This document shows positions 15,850 through 21,683 of a stretch of 21,683 nt of DNA, one piece after another. Origin of the DNA: Acidobacteriota bacterium (GTDB taxonomy: Bacteria > Acidobacteriota > Terriglobia > UBA7540); the NCBI GenBank assembly GCA_021827245.1, contig JAKAWN010000059.1, positions 1 through 21,683 of the forward strand, written 5' to 3'. The position numbers and the translations under genes are program-made. The notes beneath the pieces were generated by a model. The model made no database searches, was not told where the DNA came from, and was given only the letters and a program-made list of their open reading frames with translations. How positions within the stretch are numbered: the stretch's first letter is position 1; every line of letters starts with the position of its first letter.

Positions 15850-16521
15850 TTGAAGCTGAAAATACCTGAAAACCTCACTCGACAGGCTTACCGCCTCATT
15901 CGTGACGAGATTATCAATGGGCAACTGAACAGCCATAAGCACCTGACGGAAGGGTATTTTGCGGAGCGTTTCGGAATCAGCAAGTCGCCAATCCGGGAAG
16001 CTCTGAATCTCTTGGAGTCGGAAGGGTTGATTAAGATTGTCCCGCGGCGCGGCGCCTTTGTCGCAGACTTCTCAATCCACGACATCGAAGAAATTTATGA
16101 GCTTCGCGAAGCTCTGGAAACGCTGGTAGTGCGAGACGCCGTGATCGATTCAAAGGTCCTTGAGCGGATGCGACGGGCACTCCACGCCGCCGAGAGTTGC
16201 TGGGAAAAGGGGGACAAGGCCGGCTACATCCGTGAGGACGCAGCGTTTCATGCGATTCTGACAGAGGCAAGCAGCAACTCGCGCTTGCGGAAGATCCTCG
16301 AGAATATGCGGAATCAGATGCTGATCCTGCGTCGCGAGACCTTCGAATTGTCGAGCGGGATTTCCTTGAAGCAGCACCTCGAAGTGCTCAACGCCATCGA
16401 AAAGGGACAACGCGCGACGGCGGCGAAGCTGATGGCTGAACACATCCGAACGGTCCGGGAAAGATTGGTCAACCATCTCCAAAAACGGGAAAAACATCCC
16501 CCACCCTCAAGCATTCGATAA
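15850..16521 (+). CDS. GntR-family transcriptional regulator, FCD subfamily
   Basis: A 223-residue protein beginning at TTG 15850, with AGAGGA about 6 nt upstream. The N-terminal winged helix (residues 9-75) contains LTRQAYRLIRDEIINGQL, the recognition helix FGISKSPIREALNLLESEGL and the wing RRGAFVADFS. The C-terminal all-helical FCD domain keeps the metal and ligand set Asp130 and His134 (EDAAFHAIL), His176 (KQHLEVL) and His198 (MAEHIR). FCD regulators commonly respond to sugar acids, hydroxyacids and other carboxylates. Placed between larA and the sugar-catabolic operon, it probably controls one or both in response to a pathway acid such as sulfolactate; this is inferred from position. The 298 nt between larA and this gene show no other gene. 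Confidence 0.9.
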   Translation: MKLKIPENLTRQAYRLIRDEIINGQLNSHKHLTEGYFAERFGISKSPIREALNLLESEGLIKIVPRRGAFVADFSIHDIEEIYELREALETLVVRDAVIDSKVLERMRRALHAAESCWEKGDKAGYIREDAAFHAILTEASSNSRLRKILENMRNQMLILRRETFELSSGISLKQHLEVLNAIEKGQRATAAKLMAEHIRTVRERLVNHLQKREKHPPPSSIR

Positions 16522-16630
16522 GTGGAGTGGGGAGCAGCTAGAATCTCACAGTTGTTTTCCGCTGTGTGGTGGAAGACCTGCACAGCAACCAGGCGATTGA
16601 CTCCTGGCGGCTTGCTCGTCCCTGCCTAGC

Positions 16631-16656
16631 ATTTCTCGCAGAGAAATCCGTTTTGT
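16631..16656 (+). terminator. Hairpin with T-run downstream of the GntR gene
   Basis: ATTTCTC (16631-16637) and GAGAAAT (16641-16647) form a perfect 7-bp stem with a 3-nt loop; CCGTTTTG follows. The AT-rich stem makes it a modest terminator, about 110 nt after the regulator stop. Confidence 0.4.
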
Positions 16657-16666
16657 CCAAGATTTC

Positions 16667-16686
16667 GGCAGGAACCTGCCTATTTT
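16667..16686. terminator. Second hairpin between convergent genes
   Basis: GGCAGG (16667-16672) and CCTGCC (16675-16680) form a 6-bp GC-rich stem with a 2-nt loop, followed by TATTTT on the plus strand. It overlaps the first base of the stop codon of the symporter gene on the other strand, so it may act in both directions, more convincingly for the plus-strand regulator transcript. Confidence 0.4.
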
Positions 16687-18197
16687 CGACGAACTTCCAG
16701 GGGCTGGGCAGTGGTTTCGGCATGTTGAACCCCGCCGTGCGGTTCGCCTTCCACTGCGTCCCGTTCTCGGGCCAGCCTTGCCGCAACTTCCTCAAACGTA
16801 AGGTTCTCCCGCTTGGTTGCCAGGCTCACCCCGATCAGCGCAAGCGTCCCCGCAGCAGCCGCGAGCACAGTCGGATTGGTCCAAGCGTCCGGCCCGACTC
16901 GAACAAAAAGGCCGGCGATCGAGATGGCGGGAGTCACGGCAAGGCCCGCAACAGCTCCTTGCCACGTCGCGCGGCTCCAGAAATGGGCCACCAGAATGAT
17001 GATCGCGAGGCCGCTCATGGTGATGGGCAAGAACTTCATGACGAAACTCACGATAGTTCCCGCATGAAGCGCCAGGGTGGTTGACGCCACAAACGCGCAA
17101 ACCAGGATCAGCCGCACCACCGCTACCGGCCGCCGGGGGTAATTTCCTCGGGTGGCGAGCGGGTAGATGTGCCTCACAAAAAAGGTCCCCACAGCAGCGG
17201 CGTTGGCGTTGGCGCAAGAGAGGATCGCCGCGGTCATCGAGACCACCACCACGCCTGCAAGCCACGCCGGCAAAACGCTGACGACAATCCATGGCAACGC
17301 CTCGTCGGGCGACGCAAGATGAGGATTAAGCCGGAAGGCGTACATGCCGGCAATCCCGATCGACACCGAGAAGACCATGACCACCGTCCCGGCAAGTGCC
17401 GTTCCCCAGCGCGCGCTGGTTTCCTTCCGCGCGCTGTACATCGCCAGCCGACGGCCCGGGTCAGCCACAACGCTGAACACCAGTGTCAGCATCAGAGTAG
17501 CAATCGCCCAATGCCCGTAAGAGGCAACTCCCAGAACGGAAAAGTACGGCGGGGGAACGGCGTGCCGTAGTCCCGTCAAGCCGTCCGCATGATGGAGCGC
17601 AGACACGGTCAATGCGGTGAATCCGCCGACCAGAATGCCCGCGTTCAGAAAGTCGGTATAGGCGACCGTCTTGAAGCCGCCGGGGATTGAGATGGCAGCC
17701 ATGATCAGCCCCGCGAGCACTATGCAAAGCCTGAGTCTCAATCCCGTCACCGCACTGAGCACGCTTCCACAGCCTATAATCTGAACTGTCAGCCAGCCCA
17801 GTTGGGACAAAAACAGGCTGAGATTGGAAAACTCGGCAACGATTCGGTTTCCGCCGTAATAACAAGCGATTTCCTCACCCAGCGTCATGAACCTGAAACG
17901 ACGGGTACGAGCAAACAGGAGACCTACAATAACCGTCCCCAAACCAAGACCGATCGGATAGGCACTGCCCGCCCACCCGTGCAGGTACGCGAGGCCCGGC
18001 GCTCCAATCACGCACCCAGTCCCGATGGAACCCGCCGTGACTGTCCCGGTGACAACCCAAAAGGGAAGGCCACGCCCAGCGACCAGATAATCCGCCGACT
18101 TCTTGATGCGGGTCATCCAATACGCAGACATGCCCAGCATCATGCAGGCATAGATGCCCAACCCAATCGCAATAGCAGTATGAGTACTCAAGTTCAA
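16680..18197 (-). CDS. Sodium:solute symporter (SSS family), probable sulfosugar importer
   Basis: A polytopic protein of about 505 residues with roughly 12-13 hydrophobic segments. The SSS hallmark SADYLVAGRGLPFWVVTGTV follows the first segment, and the glycine-rich GSIGTGCVIGAPGLAYLHGW is the usual second helix. SVVADPGRRLAMYSARKETS matches the family signature after TM6. The N-terminus is uncertain. I prefer TTG 18197, which overlaps the stop of the isomerase gene (TTTGA), because it begins just before the first membrane helix; a GTG at 18293 would add 32 residues lying within the isomerase gene. The first ATGs are already inside helix 1. Operon position after an isomerase suggests sugar or sulfosugar uptake driven by sodium; the substrate is inferred. 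Confidence 0.85.
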   Translation of the reverse strand: MNLSTHTAIAIGLGIYACMMLGMSAYWMTRIKKSADYLVAGRGLPFWVVTGTVTAGSIGTGCVIGAPGLAYLHGWAGSAYPIGLGLGTVIVGLLFARTRRFRFMTLGEEIACYYGGNRIVAEFSNLSLFLSQLGWLTVQIIGCGSVLSAVTGLRLRLCIVLAGLIMAAISIPGGFKTVAYTDFLNAGILVGGFTALTVSALHHADGLTGLRHAVPPPYFSVLGVASYGHWAIATLMLTLVFSVVADPGRRLAMYSARKETSARWGTALAGTVVMVFSVSIGIAGMYAFRLNPHLASPDEALPWIVVSVLPAWLAGVVVVSMTAAILSCANANAAAVGTFFVRHIYPLATRGNYPRRPVAVVRLILVCAFVASTTLALHAGTIVSFVMKFLPITMSGLAIIILVAHFWSRATWQGAVAGLAVTPAISIAGLFVRVGPDAWTNPTVLAAAAGTLALIGVSLATKRENLTFEEVAARLARERDAVEGEPHGGVQHAETTAQPLEVRRK

Positions 18198-19600
18198 ACA
18201 ATGTGACAGCAGAGGATACGCGCCAGGCGCCGCAGGAGAGCAGCATGGTGCCCGGCAAAAATCACTAAATGATGAGGCATGCCCATGTGGCACATCTCTT
18301 CAAACCATTCTCTCGGATCTTGTCGCTCCAGCCGTACGAGTCCGTTGGTGCCCATCAAATGGCGCCGGGGCCGTATGGTCTGGCCTTCGCGTGCTGTCAG
18401 ATAGTAGCTCCCGTCGAGTCGCCAAAAACGCAAGAGCGTGACCGGCATATTCTCCCGGATTGTTGCCTCCACTACAGTTGGCTTCTTGATGTTGAAGTGG
18501 CGGGCGAGGCGCGGACCACCCGGCTCACCCGGTGGAGGAGAGAGCGACATCGGCGCGGCCCCAACATGCCACACCGTGATTGTCTCATGATCGTGCTCAA
18601 GCCAGTCGGAGAGGTAACACCGACCCATTCCCAAACTCTCTCCAATCCAATTGGAAAGCGCGCCATCGGCATCGCCTTCACATGTGACGGCGCGGCCTTC
18701 ATCCACCAGCCGGGAAATTCCGAGGTAAGGCCATTGGCCAAAAACATTGGGCATTTCAGGCCAGCAGCGGACAGAAAGGGCGTCCAGATTCTCATTGTCC
18801 AGGAATGACTGCATCGCCAGATACAATCTCGAAGCCATGGGAAGATCCGCATCGCTGATGTCTTTATAAGGAATGCCAAGGGCTTTCACTTTAGCCACAT
18901 CGCCAGCGACAGCGTCGTCACTCAGGCTTCCGACAACGTTCTCAAATTCGATCAGGCTGAAAGTCTGGAGCTGAACTTTAAGACCGCGGTGGACCGAGAA
19001 CGGATCGGCCCCCATGGCAAAATAACCCGGCGCCTGTCCTCCGACGACGCCCAGCCGCACTGAACGCAACCCACGGACAGTGGCCGCCAGCCGCACTGCT
19101 TCATTCAGCCGCCGTTGCGTTTCCGGCGCATCGGGGTCCCCGTAAATGAGTTCGAAGGAATGCCCCATCTGCTGCAGGGTTGAAGCCCATGCATGCGCGC
19201 CAACCAACGAGCAGGAACTGATCATATCGCCGTCCGGCTTCTCCGGCGTTGCCCAGAGCAGCAGAGGATCGGGCCAAAGCTGCGCCATCGTGGGAGCCAG
19301 ACGACCGTCTCCCATGGTCGTCTGGAGCAAGACGACGGCGTCCACACCTCTCTCTTCGCAGGCTGCCATCACCCGGCGCAGGGAGGCATCGTCAACCGCC
19401 TTTTCGCGCGGCTCAAAGATGGCAAACTCCGACTTTTCAAACGTACGGCGCACGCGATCTTCCATCTGGCGGCCCCATTCCATGTCAAACCCGGGGCGCT
19501 TACGTCCGAGAAAGATAACACCCAGCGTCGGCCGCCTGCTCTTTGCCGGAGAATTTGCAGGACCATCTGCCGTTTTGACTTTATTTTCAGTTGTGCTCAT
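18194..19600 (-). CDS. L-fucose/L-arabinose isomerase-like protein (candidate sulfosugar isomerase)
   Basis: A 468-residue protein from ATG 19600; an earlier ATG (19663) adds a 21-residue tail without pattern or ribosome site. The fold order matches FucI/AraA-like ketol isomerases: PTLGVIFLGRKRPGFD at the start, GVDAVVLLQTTMGDGR (86-100), VRLGVVGGQAPGYFAMGADP (181-200), then candidate metal ligands Glu282 (RCWPEMPN), Asp310 (TCEGDADGAL) and His443/His444 (GMPHHLVIFAGHH). Such enzymes use Mn2+ to interconvert aldose and ketose. It shares an operon with a kinase, an aldolase and a transporter, which is the logic of a sugar Embden-Meyerhof-type module; with suyAB-like genes nearby sulfoquinovose is a candidate substrate. 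L-fucose or another deoxy sugar is the main alternative. Confidence 0.82.
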   Translation of the reverse strand: MSTTENKVKTADGPANSPAKSRRPTLGVIFLGRKRPGFDMEWGRQMEDRVRRTFEKSEFAIFEPREKAVDDASLRRVMAACEERGVDAVVLLQTTMGDGRLAPTMAQLWPDPLLLWATPEKPDGDMISSCSLVGAHAWASTLQQMGHSFELIYGDPDAPETQRRLNEAVRLAATVRGLRSVRLGVVGGQAPGYFAMGADPFSVHRGLKVQLQTFSLIEFENVVGSLSDDAVAGDVAKVKALGIPYKDISDADLPMASRLYLAMQSFLDNENLDALSVRCWPEMPNVFGQWPYLGISRLVDEGRAVTCEGDADGALSNWIGESLGMGRCYLSDWLEHDHETITVWHVGAAPMSLSPPPGEPGGPRLARHFNIKKPTVVEATIRENMPVTLLRFWRLDGSYYLTAREGQTIRPRRHLMGTNGLVRLERQDPREWFEEMCHMGMPHHLVIFAGHHAALLRRLARILCCHIV

Positions 19601-19731
19601 CTCAGATACCCCAGTGCCTGGAATACACGGATCGGCGAAGAAATCCTGATCCGCAGATCGCATCGCTGTTCATCGAGCCACGGTGCCTCGCAAGTTGTTC
19701 AAAAACGCTTTTGAGACCTTAACATTCCGAG

Positions 19732-19751
19732 TCCCGATGGGTCCATCGGGA
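19732..19751. repeat. 20-bp near-perfect palindrome between aldolase and isomerase genes
   Basis: TCCCGATGG (19732-19740) and CCATCGGGA (19743-19751) are perfect inverted repeats around GT. No T-run follows on the minus strand, so this is more likely an operator, a processing or attenuating hairpin, or an mRNA-stability element than a simple terminator. It lies in the 281-nt gap (19601-19881) that otherwise shows no gene. Confidence 0.55.
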
Positions 19752-19881
19752 TGACGAATCTCGCCGCAACATACCTCGCCGTCATTTACTCGCTGGATTG
19801 GCAGGCAGCACGAGCCTTTTAGCAGCATGTTCGTGGAGTGCAATGCCCTTGATCTCAACCCGAAGGGGGGCGGTGCTCCGC

Positions 19882-20928
19882 TCAACGCCACTTCGCGAAG
19901 AGATCCATGTCCTTGGCCCGTTCTGCAGCCAGGCGGTCCAGCGAGTCCTCCGTCTGAAGGCCCTCGTGAACGATGCCACAGACTGCCGCGGCTACCGCTC
20001 GCGGATCTTCTTTCGGCGCGAAGGACACGTTCCGGCCCACCATCACACCACGAACATTCGCTCCTGCTTTCATTCCGGCGGCGAAATCCCGGAGAATCGA
20101 CGTCGGATCTTCCCTCGCAGGCCCCCCCAGCATCAGGATCGGCAGAGTTGTGGCGCGGGCCACGCGCTCGTAGCCTTCCGCGTAGGAAAGCTTAAGGAAA
20201 GTTCGCGCAGACGATTCTCCCATGGCCGCTGCCGCACCCGCATCGCGCAGCATCGCCTCGACGGTCTTTATGGTCTCATAACTGCCGTCTTTTTTCCGCT
20301 GGACGCTCATCGGTTCCAGGAACACGTACAAATCCTCGCGATAAAGGTCTGTGACGGCCTGAGCACAGTCGCTGATGGCTTTGATGGATCTCTCATCGGC
20401 CAGGTCCAGCCGATACATCATTTTCCCGCCATCGAAGTTCAGGGCTTTCAGTTGTCTCGCGGTGAATGAAGTGAACCGGTCATCAATCTCTCCCACTACT
20501 CCGGCGTGGCCGCCGCGGTTCATGCAACCCACCAGCACTTTGTCGTCGATTAACGATGGGCCACCGGATTCGCGAACCAGGGTGTTCACAATCAGCACAT
20601 CCTCCATGAAGTCCGTGGTGCCCATGATCCCGTCGCAGCCCGGAGTGGTAAGCACTCGCAAAGCCCTTGCCAAGTAGCTGTGGCGGTCGCCCATGATCAG
20701 CGGGTCGGCGCCCAGACCCGTGACCCTGCGTCCGGGATGGTCAGTGGCCAGAATCACCAGCTTGCCGTCGAGCGTCAGCTTCCGCCGCTTGCGGCGTCTT
20801 CGCGCTTCTTCAAGAATGGTCTCGGGCCTGTCAACCCGAACGTCCGTGATCGCTTCAAAAAGCTTCTGGGGAAGGAACTCTTCCGGAGAGAAAGAATAGT
20901 TTCCGATTTTATAAGCAGAGGTTGCCAT
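19882..20928 (-). CDS. Class I aldolase-like (beta/alpha)8 protein, Cgl0158/LacD type
   Basis: A 348-residue TIM-barrel protein from ATG 20928, with AAGGAT upstream; it follows the kinase stop by 10 nt. Recognisable segments are LVILATDHPGRRVTGLGADP (58-77), GCDGIMGTTDFMEDVL, LNFDGGKMMYRLDLADERSI (163-182), YVFLEPMSVQRKKDGSYETI, ARTFLKLSYAEGYERVARAT (241-260) with Lys246 a good candidate Schiff-base lysine, LPILMLGGPAREDPTSILRD, and GANVRGVMVGRNVSFAPKEDP. The order fits class I aldolases of the LacD/DhnA group, in particular the Cgl0158 family found in inositol-type clusters. Probable role: cleavage of a ketose 1-phosphate into DHAP and an aldehyde. Whether that aldehyde is sulfolactaldehyde is inferred from the neighbourhood. 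Confidence 0.78.
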   Translation of the reverse strand: MATSAYKIGNYSFSPEEFLPQKLFEAITDVRVDRPETILEEARRRRKRRKLTLDGKLVILATDHPGRRVTGLGADPLIMGDRHSYLARALRVLTTPGCDGIMGTTDFMEDVLIVNTLVRESGGPSLIDDKVLVGCMNRGGHAGVVGEIDDRFTSFTARQLKALNFDGGKMMYRLDLADERSIKAISDCAQAVTDLYREDLYVFLEPMSVQRKKDGSYETIKTVEAMLRDAGAAAAMGESSARTFLKLSYAEGYERVARATTLPILMLGGPAREDPTSILRDFAAGMKAGANVRGVMVGRNVSFAPKEDPRAVAAAVCGIVHEGLQTEDSLDRLAAERAKDMDLFAKWR

Positions 20929-20938
20929 GTCAGTATCC

Positions 20939-21683
20939 TTAAGTTGTTTGATTGGCACAGCCAGACCCCAATTCATCAAGGCAGGCGTATTGCGCCAGAG
21001 CGCCGCCGATCAGCGGCGCTGCGTATGCGCGATACTCCGCCTTGATGTCATTCTGGCTGTCTGTTACGTAATCCAACGGCAGGAAACGGGTCCCATTCGC
21101 GACAGTCTCCAGGGGAACAGCAGTATAGGTGACAGCGTAAGAGCCGCCTGGCTGCCGCTGAATCGAAGCCATAAAACCCGTGTGGCCTTCCATGCTCCAC
21201 GAAAAGCCGAATGCTCCAACTTCTCCGGCCTCGCGTCGGTCTGTGGAGGAGGATAGCAAGGTAGATGATCGGCCCAGGAGCCCGGGCTTCTCGCTCCGGG
21301 CACGGAGTCCCAGCTTGGAGGTGACCAGGCCCGCAAGCGTCGTTGCAACGTCGCCTGGCAAGCGATGTCCAAAATCGTCGGTCGTTTCTTGGTTACGGTG
21401 TGCGCCCCAGCTTTCTCCCGCTTCATCCCGAATCCCCTCGGAGACTGCCACCACCACCCAGCCCAGCCTGTCGTAAACCTGTTGTACGTCGTTTAGAAAT
21501 TTTTCAGGCGATAAACGCACTTCTGGCACATAGATCAGGTGCGGAGCATCGTCCGGATTCGTCCTTGCAAGCACTGTGGCGGCTGTCAACCAGCCGGCGT
21601 CACGACCCATGACTTCCAGTATCGATACGGGCGTCGGAAGACTGCGAATGTCTATACACAGGTCCGATGCCGATTGGGCAATA
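20939..21683 (-). CDS. 6-phosphofructokinase/PPi-PFK-like kinase, 5' end outside the window
   Basis: The C-terminal 247 residues of a PFK-A superfamily enzyme; the frame runs off the right edge. It opens with IAQSASDLCIDIRSLPTPVS and ILEVMGRDAGWLTAATVLAR, the conserved MGRDAGW helix that contacts the sugar phosphate. LIYVPEVRLSPEKFLNDV and VVVAVSEGIRDEAGE follow, then RSEKPGLLGRSSTLLSSSTD and REAGEVG. That last form replaces the bacterial ATP-PFK 'GHxQRGG' loop and resembles the pyrophosphate-linked subgroup. The GGDG/GDD donor-site motif that separates ATP from PPi use is outside the window. It is the first visible gene of the operon with aldolase, isomerase and symporter, so its substrate may be a special ketose phosphate or a sulfofructose rather than fructose 6-phosphate. 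Confidence 0.87.
   Translation of the reverse strand, partial: IAQSASDLCIDIRSLPTPVSILEVMGRDAGWLTAATVLARTNPDDAPHLIYVPEVRLSPEKFLNDVQQVYDRLGWVVVAVSEGIRDEAGESWGAHRNQETTDDFGHRLPGDVATTLAGLVTSKLGLRARSEKPGLLGRSSTLLSSSTDRREAGEVGAFGFSWSMEGHTGFMASIQRQPGGSYAVTYTAVPLETVANGTRFLPLDYVTDSQNDIKAEYRAYAAPLIGGALAQYACLDELGSGCANQTT

Noticed and set aside
14979..15878. 299-residue open frame on the minus strand
   Set aside because: It is mostly antisense to the LarA-family gene, whose catalytic residues are all in frame on the plus strand; no family pattern in the antisense product.
1..21683. CRISPR arrays, tRNA or rRNA genes
   Set aside because: No regularly spaced repeats and no cloverleaf or rRNA-like stretches were seen on either strand.

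Overview
The window (about 57% GC by eye) looks like a chromosomal segment of a soil or sediment bacterium. Acidobacteriota is my best guess: several Tat-exported polysaccharide-active enzymes, a DUF5054/GH38-like enzyme, a gluconate-dehydrogenase-type GMC oxidoreductase, FG-GAP proteins and a Cgl0158-type aldolase occur together. That assignment is inference from gene families only. Almost all genes are on the minus strand.

Left part (1-7.6 kb) is a decaying carbohydrate-active region. It opens with the tail of an IS630-type transposase. Two intact Tat-signal enzymes follow: a six-hairpin glycosidase-like protein and a DUF5054/GH38-like protein. Between and beside them lie wrecks: a sulfatase reduced to its N- and C-termini, a GMC oxidoreductase with several stops and frameshifts, and an FG-GAP protein. 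The last two have been joined in frame by a deletion.

Middle part (7.95-12.0 kb) is a tight four-gene minus-strand operon: an exported DsrE/F-fold protein, an orphan ModA-like binding protein, a TsdA-type dihaem cytochrome c that keeps the characteristic Cys haem ligand, and a GabD-like aldehyde dehydrogenase.

Right part (12.5-21.7 kb) begins with a two-gene unit closely resembling (2R)-sulfolactate sulfo-lyase (suyA, suyB) with a clear terminator. Divergent from it is a LarA-family nickel-pincer 2-hydroxyacid racemase with all key residues. Next come an FCD-type GntR regulator and a minus-strand operon of PFK-like kinase, Cgl0158/LacD-like class I aldolase, L-fucose-isomerase-like protein and SSS-family sodium symporter.

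Read together, the intact genes fit a sulfosugar pathway: uptake (SSS), aldose-ketose isomerisation (FucI-like), phosphorylation (PFK-like), aldol cleavage (aldolase), oxidation of sulfolactaldehyde (ALDH), racemisation of (S)- to (R)-sulfolactate by LarA, and desulfonation to pyruvate and sulfite (SuyAB). The TsdA/DsrE-like proteins would handle the released sulfur. Each step is family-level inference. The most novel part is a nickel-dependent racemase standing where known pathways use a pair of opposite-stereospecificity dehydrogenases. No lar cofactor genes, sulfoquinovosidase or sulfite oxidase is visible in the window.
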